33,752 nt of DNA from positions 1 to 33,752 of the forward strand of contig JAJZQG010000078.1 of the NCBI GenBank assembly GCA_021847645.1. The letters run 5' to 3'. This DNA is from Myxococcales bacterium (GTDB lineage Bacteria > Myxococcota_A > Polyangia > Polyangiales > Polyangiaceae). Numbering within the stretch: the first letter of the stretch is position 1; every line of letters begins with the position of its first letter. Below, piece after piece: positions 9,815 to 17,601 of this stretch. A program made the translations under genes and the position numbers. The notes under the pieces are model-generated. The model did no database searches. It was not told the origin of the DNA and was given only the letters and a program-made list of their open reading frames with translations.

Positions 9815-12418
9815 ATGTGGAGCCCGGAGACCCGAAAGAGGAACGCTGAAGATCTCAAGAGAGTGGCGGACAAGCTGCTGCGGTATCGCCAGCTGGCCGA
9901 CCGCTTCATCGGGTACTTCAAGGAAGACAGCGACAACGCTCGTCAGCTGCGGCAGCTCCGGGTCAAGCTCGACGATCTGCGGGCGCGCGCGATGGATCGG
10001 CACAAGCGCCTGGCCAAGGGAGTGGTGAAGATCGGCGTGGTGGGGCTCGAGAAGCAGGGCAAGAGCGCGTTCCTGTCGGCGTGGCTCGACAGCGAGAAGC
10101 TGCTTCCGAGCGAGGCGGAGCGCTGCACCTGGAGCACGACGGTCGTGGAGCCGGGGGAGGCAGGGCGCTTCGGGGCGACGGTGGAGTTCTACACGGACGA
10201 GCAGTTCAAGGCGCGTATCGCGAGCTACTTCGACGCGCTGGAGCCCGGCAGCGCGGAGCGCTGGGCGGGATTGAACAACAACGAGCTGATGCGGCTCAAG
10301 GCCGCCTTCCGCGAGCGTGAGGGCTTCGAGGTCGACGATGCGGACCGGGCGGGTCGTCGCGAGCAGATCGCGTATGCGGAGCTGGTGGACATCGCCTCGA
10401 GCCTGGCGGAGATCAAGGCCAACCTGGGCAAGCCGCCGGTGGTCATCGAGGCGCCGAGCCTCGACCAACTCGCGGACCGCATTCGGCCGTTCATCGCCCT
10501 CAAGGACACGCTGCATGGCAATCGGCCCTATCCGGGCGTGCGCGCGGTGAGGCTGGTGACGGTCACCATCCCGGTGCGCGGAGCGATGCCCGGCGTGGTC
10601 TTGATGGATCTGCCGGGCATCGACGCCCCTTCCGACAAGGCTCGTCGCGACACGGATGAGGCGCTGACCAACGAGGTCGACGTCACGATCTTCATCAAGG
10701 ACATCACGAGGCCGTCGCTGGTGCGCAACGAGATCGACCTGCTTCGCACGGCGCAGACGGCGGATCGGAGCATCTCGCTGAAGGATCGTCTGTTCGTGGT
10801 GCTGACCAAGGCCGACCTCTTCGATCATCCGGACGAGAACGGCAACTGGCACTGGGCGCTTGCGGTGCGGAACTTCAAGGAGCAGGGGGTGGACCGGATC
10901 TTCCCCTACTCGAAGGTATGGGTTCACAAGGGCCCGGAGACGGGGCACCCGGTGGCGCGCCAGCTCATGGACTTCTACGGCTCGACGACGCCGGTGCACG
11001 GGCTCGAGAAGCTCCAGCGGGCCATCGAGCAGTATCTGTCGAGCGACATCGAGATGATCGATCGCAAGGTGATGACGACGATTACCAACGAGTTCGCGGA
11101 GCTGGAGCAGCTGCTGCGGGGCGCGCTGGTGTCGGTCAAGGACGCCCTGTCGGATCGGGAGTTCGAGCGTCGCGCCGAGCAGGTGTTCGACGAGCTGTTC
11201 GAGCAGATCCGGGCGGGCGAAGATCCGCTGGGGCTGCTGCCGGAGATTCGCAAGCGTCTGAGCATGTTCATGGACTTCGAGCTCAGCGACCAGCAGCGCA
11301 TGGTGCGGGCCACCCGCGCCGATCAGCGCATCCAGGCGATTCGCACGGACCTGCTGGCCAAGCTCACGGCCCAGGAGGCGGAGGCCAAGCGTCGCCAGAT
11401 GCCCAATCCGGGGCTGATGAACGAGACGGCGGTGGAGATCGAGATGCGCAAGCAGATGCGCGAGCGGGTGGCGTCGCGCATTGCGGGGCTGGGCGAGGAC
11501 TTCCGCAACACGGCGCGCGAGAGCGTAGAGCGCATGCTCAAGGAGATGTTCGTGAACGCGGCCTACGAAGGCGGGCGATTGGAGGTGCTGCTTCCGCCGG
11601 GCAAGTCGCTGGTGGAGCGCATCGACGCGCTGGGTCGGGGCGGCCAGGTTTCCGAGAGTGTCGTGCGATACCAGAACAACGAGATGGCGAAGGCCGACGT
11701 GGCCTTCGAGGTGTTGTCGCGCTACTTCGCCCGGCAGATCATCGACATTCTCGACGCCACGGACCAGGGAGACCGAGAGTTCCGCGAGAAAGAGATGCAG
11801 GGGCTCGAGCAGTTCTTCGGCATGGGCATCGCCGACAAGGCGGTGCAGCGCACCAGCAGCGTGCTGTCCGCGGTGCGCGCGAAGGTGGGATTGGCATCCG
11901 AAGAGGAGCAGCAGCCGGCGGCGCCGCAGCCCGTCGTGAGCGGGTTTCCGTCGGTGGGAGCCGCGCAGTTCCCCACGGCACCGGCGGCGGTCCGCCCGAA
12001 GGACAAGCCCAAGGAGCCGGACTCGCCGAAGGACTCGGACGCTGCGGACTACCCCGCAGCCAATCGCGACTGGTCGAAGATGCTTCAGCGCGTGCGGGCG
12101 GACGTCGACCGGATCTGCAACTTCCTAGAGGCGCTGGCGAAGCACCCGCGCGGGTTGCAGAAGTATCACGAGGAGGCCGTGCGCACCGTGCACGACTCGT
12201 GGATAGACCGGGAGGGCTCCCAGTCGCTTCGTCGCTGGGTGCGCTCCGAGTGCGCGCGAATCTGGCCGCACAAGTTCGCGGCGATCGAGGCGGAGAAGGA
12301 CCGGGCGCGATCGGACATCCTGGCGCTCGAAGAGCTGTTCGGCAACGGCGCCTCGGAGGCGCACGAGCCGGAGCTGGCGCGCAACGCGGCAGCGACCCCG
12401 AGCGGGAACGGAGGCTGA
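9815..12418 (+). CDS. Dynamin-like large GTPase (SrfC-like?)
   Basis: An 867-residue GTPase. A helical N-terminus (1-68) precedes the G domain: G1 GLEKQGKS (77-84), G2 region ERCTWSTT with Thr105, G3 DLPG (265-268) and G4 TKAD (331-334). The long insert between G1 and G3 and the threonine-rich G2 are dynamin-like rather than Ras-like. Residues 400-690 are mostly helical with heptad character, as expected for a stalk. A Pro/Lys-rich linker (about 695-750) leads to a separate helical C-terminal region with conserved-looking Trp and Arg (SLRRWVRSECARIWPHKF). No membrane helix is visible. The start has AGGAG 7 bases upstream. Its stop is followed after 3 bases by the coiled-coil gene, whose ribosome-binding site lies inside this gene, so translation is probably coupled. 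It may remodel membranes or act as a large regulatory GTPase. Confidence 0.88.
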   Translation: MWSPETRKRNAEDLKRVADKLLRYRQLADRFIGYFKEDSDNARQLRQLRVKLDDLRARAMDRHKRLAKGVVKIGVVGLEKQGKSAFLSAWLDSEKLLPSEAERCTWSTTVVEPGEAGRFGATVEFYTDEQFKARIASYFDALEPGSAERWAGLNNNELMRLKAAFREREGFEVDDADRAGRREQIAYAELVDIASSLAEIKANLGKPPVVIEAPSLDQLADRIRPFIALKDTLHGNRPYPGVRAVRLVTVTIPVRGAMPGVVLMDLPGIDAPSDKARRDTDEALTNEVDVTIFIKDITRPSLVRNEIDLLRTAQTADRSISLKDRLFVVLTKADLFDHPDENGNWHWALAVRNFKEQGVDRIFPYSKVWVHKGPETGHPVARQLMDFYGSTTPVHGLEKLQRAIEQYLSSDIEMIDRKVMTTITNEFAELEQLLRGALVSVKDALSDREFERRAEQVFDELFEQIRAGEDPLGLLPEIRKRLSMFMDFELSDQQRMVRATRADQRIQAIRTDLLAKLTAQEAEAKRRQMPNPGLMNETAVEIEMRKQMRERVASRIAGLGEDFRNTARESVERMLKEMFVNAAYEGGRLEVLLPPGKSLVERIDALGRGGQVSESVVRYQNNEMAKADVAFEVLSRYFARQIIDILDATDQGDREFREKEMQGLEQFFGMGIADKAVQRTSSVLSAVRAKVGLASEEEQQPAAPQPVVSGFPSVGAAQFPTAPAAVRPKDKPKEPDSPKDSDAADYPAANRDWSKMLQRVRADVDRICNFLEALAKHPRGLQKYHEEAVRTVHDSWIDREGSQSLRRWVRSECARIWPHKFAAIEAEKDRARSDILALEELFGNGASEAHEPELARNAAATPSGNGG

Positions 12419-12421
12419 GCA

Positions 12422-14392
12422 ATGGCATACGATTTGGCGCCGCTGCGCAGCTATGTTCGATTCTACCAGACGGTCGTCACGCAGCTGGACGCAGCCTGGG
12501 AGGCGTTGAGCGGAACGCACCTCAAGGCCCGGGAGAAGCTCGAGCCGTTCGCGCAGCCGCTGGCACTGTTGCAGAGTCCGGCACTGCAGGCGGCGATGGG
12601 TCCGGCACCCTCGCCTCCGTCGGCGCTCAAGGAGCTGTGGCAGCCGCAGGATCCCAAGGATCTGACGGGCCTGACGGACGTCTACGAGGTAGTCGGGCGG
12701 TTCTCGTTCCAGGGTGTGGACAACGAGAATCTCAAGCGCGTGCAGGCGTTGGTGTCGGCGGCGCGCAACGAGGTCGACATGCAGCGCGCGCGGCTGACGC
12801 AGCTGGCGAAGCTGCCGGATGTGGCGGTGGCGAATGCGGACCGGATGGCCGCGGACGAGACGCGGGGCGAGGCGCAGAAACGCGCGCATCGTCTGGCCGC
12901 CTTTGCGCCGCTGGCGCAGACTCTTCAACAACGGGCTGCGCAGACCGTCGGCGCGGTGCGCGGGGTGCCGATTCCCGAGCTTCGGGACGTCAACGCCGCG
13001 GCGAACGAGTACAAGATGTTCGCCAGGAAGCTGGACCAGGTCTACCAGACATGCCTGCCGTTCCTGGGCAAAGCGCTCAAGGACCTGTTCGATTACGCCG
13101 GGTGCCAGATACCGCAATCCTGGCCGGAGTCGCTGCCGGTCCAGCCGGAGCTGCCGCCGGAGTTCCTGATGGTGCCGCCCGCGGACTCGCCGGAGGCCAA
13201 GCGGGCGAAAGCGGCGCTCGACGCGCTGCAGGAGGAGGACATCCAGCTGGCGCGCGCTCGGGACGAGGTGGCGGTGAGCGTCACGCGGCTCGAGGCGGAG
13301 CTCGCCCAGTACGCCGCGAAAGACGCGGAAGCCGCCCAGGAGGTGCAGCGGGCCGGCGCGCTGGTCACGTACGCGACGGCGCTCGAGCAGCTCGACCAGG
13401 TGCGGCGCAGCATCGGGCAGCTCGAGCAGCAGAAGGCGCAGCGCACGCAGACCATCGGAGAGCTGTTGCAGAGACACAAGGAGACGGAAGGCACCATCGC
13501 CGCGCTCGAGCAGGAGCTGGCGACACGCAAGCACGAGATCGGCGAGGCCAGCCAGGAGCTCGCGGTGGAGCGGGACAACGAGCCCGCGATCTTCGGCAAG
13601 GACGATTGGCGCCGTCGGGTCGCCGATATCGAGGGCCGGATCGAGCAGCTCCGAGGCGCCTATGCCCAGCGAGAGGGCTTGTTCAACCAGCTCAAGATCG
13701 ATCTGTCGTCGCTGGGCGTGCAGGCGCAGACCGAGGGGTCGCAGCGCACGCTGATCGACCGGTGGCTCGCCGATGCCGCGGCCAAGGAGAAGAAGCTTGC
13801 GGAAGAGGCGAAGACGCTGGACGCCCAGCTGGGACCGGGCCGGGCGCTGCACTCTCCGTCGGTGGGAGATGCGGAGCAGGTGCTCGCCGCGGCGCAGTCG
13901 GTTCGCACGGAGATCCAAGAGCGCATCGAGCGCTTGAAGGCACAGGTGCGGTCCAACAAGGAGGAATCCGCGCGCATCGTGGCGCGCATCAAGCAGGTCG
14001 AGGTCGAGCGCCAGAAGATGTCGGGCTACCTGCAGAGCGCGGTCGACGCCGCGAACCGCGGCCAGGCGTTTGCGTTGGAGCAGATGTCCGTGCGGCGCAG
14101 GTCCGCTGTCGAGCAGCACGTCCACGAGGTGCTGGGCGAGCTCGAGAAGTCGCTCAACTCCGTCGAGGCCGTGTTCATCGAGCCGGCGCGCGAGGCGATG
14201 CTGCAGAACGAGCAACCGTTGGAGTCCAGGGCAGCGCACGTGCGGGAGCACGCCGAGCTGCTGCGTCCGGTGGCCGAAGCGCTGAGCAGCGAGCTGGACC
14301 AGGAGCTGCTGGCCCAGGACGCGCTGCTCGGGCAGCTGCAGCGGGAGTTCTGCGACGTAGCGGAGGAGGCATGCCGAAACGCCTGGGGATGA
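12422..14392 (+). CDS. Long coiled-coil protein, third gene of the Hsp70/GTPase operon
   Basis: A 656-residue protein with no recognised enzymatic domain. Residues 1-240 are helical with short loops (KELWQPQDPKDLTGLTDVYEVVGRF). From about 260 to 560 the sequence is dominated by Glu/Gln/Lys/Arg/Ala heptads (ARDEVAVSVTRLEAELAQ, LEQLDQVRRSIGQLEQQK, IVARIKQVEVERQKM), a long coiled coil broken near 380-400 (NEPAIFGKDDWRRRV). The C-terminal 100 residues are helical and acidic. There is no signal peptide or membrane segment. GGAGG at 12410-12414 lies within the end of the GTPase gene and only 3 bases separate the genes, so it is co-translated with its partner. It is plausibly a structural scaffold for the Hsp70-like and GTPase proteins. 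A counterpart of SrfA is possible but unverified. Confidence 0.85.
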   Translation: MAYDLAPLRSYVRFYQTVVTQLDAAWEALSGTHLKAREKLEPFAQPLALLQSPALQAAMGPAPSPPSALKELWQPQDPKDLTGLTDVYEVVGRFSFQGVDNENLKRVQALVSAARNEVDMQRARLTQLAKLPDVAVANADRMAADETRGEAQKRAHRLAAFAPLAQTLQQRAAQTVGAVRGVPIPELRDVNAAANEYKMFARKLDQVYQTCLPFLGKALKDLFDYAGCQIPQSWPESLPVQPELPPEFLMVPPADSPEAKRAKAALDALQEEDIQLARARDEVAVSVTRLEAELAQYAAKDAEAAQEVQRAGALVTYATALEQLDQVRRSIGQLEQQKAQRTQTIGELLQRHKETEGTIAALEQELATRKHEIGEASQELAVERDNEPAIFGKDDWRRRVADIEGRIEQLRGAYAQREGLFNQLKIDLSSLGVQAQTEGSQRTLIDRWLADAAAKEKKLAEEAKTLDAQLGPGRALHSPSVGDAEQVLAAAQSVRTEIQERIERLKAQVRSNKEESARIVARIKQVEVERQKMSGYLQSAVDAANRGQAFALEQMSVRRRSAVEQHVHEVLGELEKSLNSVEAVFIEPAREAMLQNEQPLESRAAHVREHAELLRPVAEALSSELDQELLAQDALLGQLQREFCDVAEEACRNAWG

Positions 14393-14582
14393 CGCGGCGG
14401 GTTGCCCTGCGGCTTCGTATTTCGGATTGCATGGTTATCATCGAACATTCGGACACACCGCGCGGGTGCCGCGCCGGCGACACGGCAGGCAGGATTCGAG
14501 GCAAGGCGTTCGGTGAGAAGCGGGCGGTCCCTGGGGCCCGAGCACGAGGAGCCCGGGCACGATCGTGGACGGAAGGTAGCGC

Positions 14583-14996
14583 GTGGAATCCATGACCCAA
14601 TCTATGCCGCAGCGACACCGGACCGCGTGGATCCCGGCGCTGTTGATGGCTACGACGGTGTTCGTGTTGTCGTCGATTCCCGGGCAGCGCATTCCGGTCT
14701 CGCTCGCTCACGGGCTGGACAAGGTCGCTCATGCGAGCATCTACTCGGTATTGGGCCTGACGGTCGCGCTGGGGCTGCACCGGGGCCGGGGGATGGGGTC
14801 GCGGGCGGCGGTCATCGTAGCGACGGTGGTGATCGGTGCGCTGTACGGCGCGACGGACGAGGTCCACCAACTGTTCACACCGCACCGGTCGTTCGAGGTG
14901 CTCGACGGGCTGGCAGACACGATCGGCTCGTTGATCGGCGCCCTGCTGTACGTGGGCTGGTGGAGCGCGAAGGACAAGCGCAAGGACGGGGGCTGA
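14583..14996 (+). CDS. VanZ-like family membrane protein
   Basis: A 137-residue integral membrane protein with four hydrophobic segments: about 15-35 (AWIPALLMATTVFVLSSIPG), 48-66 (ASIYSVLGLTVALGL), 78-96 and 116-133. The VanZ-family signature is complete: the SSIPG loop, DKVAHA, and the GATDEVHQLFTPHRSFEVLD segment with its conserved Asp, Glu and His residues. VanZ was named from a teicoplanin-resistance gene, but the molecular role of the family is poorly defined and no antibiotic phenotype should be inferred. The GTG at 14583 has GGAAGG about 7 bases upstream; the ATG at 14592 is the alternative. It lies 190 bases after the coiled-coil gene and is probably transcribed separately. Confidence 0.88.
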   Translation: MESMTQSMPQRHRTAWIPALLMATTVFVLSSIPGQRIPVSLAHGLDKVAHASIYSVLGLTVALGLHRGRGMGSRAAVIVATVVIGALYGATDEVHQLFTPHRSFEVLDGLADTIGSLIGALLYVGWWSAKDKRKDGG

Positions 14997-15186
14997 AGCC
15001 GCGCGTGCGCTGACCGGCACACGCGGGCGGAACGACCGGAGTGTCGTGGTGCGACCGCGGACCACGGCTTCGCGAACCGAAACCATTGGTACGTACCACG
15101 CCGTTTCCTCACGGGGCGCTGCACGGCTTCAGGCTACGGGGCAGTCCTCAATCCGCACGGGTGTCTTGGGTGGGCGAGCAACGCCG

Positions 15187-17169
15187 TCAACGAGGCTGTG
15201 GCGGCGCGTCGGAGGGGTCGCCCGCACCTTGTGCGGAACGGAGCCTTCGCCGGGCGCCCAGCAGAAGGCGGTTGTCCGGGAATTGCGCGAGCTGCTCCTC
15301 TACCAGAGAGAGCGCATCATCGAAGAGCTTCTGCGCTTCGTAAAAAGCCACCTCTTCGAGCGTATCCGCCACAGCCTCGCGTTCCTCGGCGGACTCGGGA
15401 CGTCCAGCACCCACGGCTTGCTCGGTGTCGTCTTCGCCGCCGCCGGCAGCCTCGGACGCCGAAGCCTCCAGCCCGTCCAAGAGGTCTTTTCCAGAAGGCA
15501 TCGTGGGGTCGATCGGGGCTGAGGCGACGTCGGACTCTGCCAGCTCGTCCCGTCGAAACGGCATCGTCGTGTCCGCCTCCACGGGCAATTGCAGCTCGGC
15601 CAACTCCTCAGGGCGCAAGCGCAAGGTCGTGTCGGGCGACGGCAAGGGCGACTCGAGCTCGTCCAGTTCCTCGCGGCGAAACGGCATCGTGGGTTCGGGT
15701 AGCTCGGATCCGCGTTCAGGCGCCTTCGACCTGCTGCGCCGGGATGACCTCTCGTCGCGCGGCAGCCGCTCCTGCTCGTTGCGCGCAGCACGCGGCGCAG
15801 GCTCGACGGGCCGACGCGACGGTCGCCGGCGTTGACGTCGCACGGTCGGCTCCAGATCATCGGGCGGCTCGCTCGGCTCCTCGCGCGGCAATGGCGCGCT
15901 GATAGCTCGCCGGAATCGGGTAATCGGAACGGGCGACGGGTTGGATTCGTTCTCCGCGGCGCTAGCCAATCGCGTGGGCGGCGGCATCTGCGGACCGGCT
16001 CCTTCCGGAGCTCCCAAGAACGCGCGCAGCACACCGTCGCGGAGCTCGGACTCGAAGCTTTCCCGCTCCAGCGCGCCGAAATCGACGAGCGACTCCTCGG
16101 CCGGGCCGGGCGGAGACGATGAAGGGTCGGGCACGGGCTGTGGCGGAGGGCTGGCCGGCGGCTCGGGTGTGTGCGTCGGCAAGGTCGGTGCGGAGGGCAT
16201 GGCTGCGCGGCGCGGAACAGCCGCGGGCGCCGGACGAAGGATGCCGAGCTTGACGGCTGCCTGCCGCACGCTCTCGTCGCCGGGCGCGTCGATCAACAGC
16301 TTTGACACCAGCTCGCGCGCGGCACGCAAGTCCGACGCTTCCATCAGGGTCTTGAGCAACAGCTTGCGCGTGTCGGTCGCCCGCGGTCGCTGGCCGACCG
16401 CATCGAGGGCGCGTGCGAGAACGGCCAAGGTCGCCGCGTCGCGCTGGGTCGATGCAAAGCACTGCTGGAGCCGCTGGAGCGCGGCCACCGCGTCCCCCGG
16501 CGAGTTGCGCTCGAGGTACAACTCCGCCAGGCTCCGCGACACGCCGGGTTCCTCGCGGCTCGCCAGCATTCGCTCGTACGCCTCAATAGCCTCGCTACGA
16601 CGTCCCGACGACCGATGCTGCTCGGCGAGCGCTCCGAGCTCGGCGATCGCGAGCTGGGTGTCGCCCGCTGTAAAGAGTGCCTCGACCAGACGGGCTCGCA
16701 CATGCCAATCGTCACCACGCAGTGCAACGAGCTTCCTCAGAGCCTCGAGCTCATCCTTGGTTCGCCCGGCCCGTTGGAAGACCCCGGCAAGCTCATCCCA
16801 GGCATGAGCCGCATCGCCCTTCAGCCCCTGCTTCTCGTAGAGCCCTGCCAGCTTGGGCACGATGCTCGCTAACAGCTCGGAGCGTGCCGGCAAGTGCTGC
16901 TGGACAACGCCCTGCGCCTGCTTGTAGACCGCGATCGCCTTCACCGTAAACCCTTGAGCGTCGTAGCTCGTCCCCACCTGCATCAACGTCTCGATCGCAG
17001 CCTCGTGCGCCGACATTCGCAGCTGCAGGTCGGCGATGCGCATCTGGATGCGCTCGTCACCCGGTTGGTCCTTCAAGACCTTGCGGTACTGGACGATCGC
17101 CGCTTCGAACTGCCGCTTCGCGACGAGCTTCTGCGCAGCGTTCAGCGCCTTGTCGCGATCAACGGCCAC
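15187..17169 (-). CDS. TPR protein with tandem TMPFRR-type C-terminal repeats
   Basis: A 660-residue protein. The GTG at 17169 is chosen because it gives M-A-V-D-R-D-K-A-L, a beginning common to a family of myxobacterial and deltaproteobacterial TPR proteins, with GGAG about 11 bases upstream. Residues 1-330 form a run of TPR helices (KRQFEAAIVQYRKVLKDQPGD; AIAVYKQAQGVV; AIEAYERMLASREEPG). A Pro-rich linker follows, then an Arg-rich basic patch near 440-480. Four imperfect repeats of 20-21 residues come next, each with a threonine motif (T494, T515, T535, T556) such as EPTMPFRREEL or DTTMPFRRDEL. The C-terminus returns to one TPR-like hairpin (EAQKLFDDALSLVEEQLAQFPDN). The architecture suggests an interaction scaffold. 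Relatives act in motility or polarity in some myxobacteria, but that role is not shown here. Confidence 0.85.
   Translation of the reverse strand: MAVDRDKALNAAQKLVAKRQFEAAIVQYRKVLKDQPGDERIQMRIADLQLRMSAHEAAIETLMQVGTSYDAQGFTVKAIAVYKQAQGVVQQHLPARSELLASIVPKLAGLYEKQGLKGDAAHAWDELAGVFQRAGRTKDELEALRKLVALRGDDWHVRARLVEALFTAGDTQLAIAELGALAEQHRSSGRRSEAIEAYERMLASREEPGVSRSLAELYLERNSPGDAVAALQRLQQCFASTQRDAATLAVLARALDAVGQRPRATDTRKLLLKTLMEASDLRAARELVSKLLIDAPGDESVRQAAVKLGILRPAPAAVPRRAAMPSAPTLPTHTPEPPASPPPQPVPDPSSSPPGPAEESLVDFGALERESFESELRDGVLRAFLGAPEGAGPQMPPPTRLASAAENESNPSPVPITRFRRAISAPLPREEPSEPPDDLEPTVRRQRRRPSRRPVEPAPRAARNEQERLPRDERSSRRSRSKAPERGSELPEPTMPFRREELDELESPLPSPDTTLRLRPEELAELQLPVEADTTMPFRRDELAESDVASAPIDPTMPSGKDLLDGLEASASEAAGGGEDDTEQAVGAGRPESAEEREAVADTLEEVAFYEAQKLFDDALSLVEEQLAQFPDNRLLLGARRRLRSAQGAGDPSDAPPQPR
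15465..15705 (-). repeat. Four tandem imperfect repeats (60-63 bp) within the TPR protein gene
   Basis: The codons for the Thr-Met/Leu pair fall at 15685-15690, 15622-15627, 15562-15567 and 15499-15504, spaced 63, 60 and 63 bases. The encoded unit is [ED]-[PT]-T-[ML] followed by a basic-aromatic segment and [ED]-[ED]-L-x-E-L. The DNA copies are diverged while the peptide motif is kept, which indicates selection on the protein. Confidence 0.75.
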
Positions 17170-17601
17170 GGCTAGGTAGACTCCAACGTCATGACGTGCT
17201 GCCCGGGGTCGACGGCCCGGCACAACAGCGTGAGGCTCTGGGCGCACGCCAGCGGAAACTCGGACTTCCCACCGCCCTCCCGAACACGGCGGGCTGCCAT
17301 GGCCCGAGGGTTCGCTTCTGCTCGGAGGCTCGGGTGCGCTTGCGTTCGGTCACGTGTCGTGGAGACGATGGTACGCCAGCTCCACGGGGCGGACAACCCC
17401 GCGCGCGGTGCGGTGCAATCGAGCAGCGGGGGCTGGGGGACCGGACCTACGGCGGCTCCGTCAGCGCAGCCCCAGAGCGGCCGACGGGGAGCTCGTCCCC
17501 TCGAGCGCCCGGACGGTCCTGACGGCCGGCGAATCCTGGCGCGCTGCTGCAGATTCGTGGCCCGGCCGAATTGTCGCTCGACGCGCTGGCACGTCCGATC
17601 G
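17170..17601. other. Intergenic region between two minus-strand genes
   Basis: These 432 bases lie between the end of the beta-helix-like lipoprotein gene and the start of the TPR gene, so a promoter for the latter is expected near 17190-17300. A short stem GGGGA/TCCCC (17486-17490 with 17496-17500) has no T-run. Open frames on both strands here lack a recognisable product or start site. I see no confident feature. Confidence 0.4.

Noticed and set aside
8096..10999. A 967-codon open frame on the minus strand
   Set aside because: It lies opposite the Hsp70-like and GTPase genes, and is rich in Arg, His and Leu without recognisable motifs.
12125..14251. A 708-codon open frame on the minus strand
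   Set aside because: It is antisense to the coiled-coil gene and has an Arg/Leu/His-rich composition with no domain.
10918..14595. A 1225-codon open frame on the plus strand
   Set aside because: It overlaps the GTPase and coiled-coil genes in another frame, is dominated by Gly/Arg/Ala and has no domain. It is an artefact of GC-rich codon bias.
15002..15025. Hairpin CGCGTG / CACGCG between the VanZ-like gene and the TPR gene
   Set aside because: The stem is 6 bp with a 12-base loop and no T-run follows on either strand, so a terminator call is not supported.
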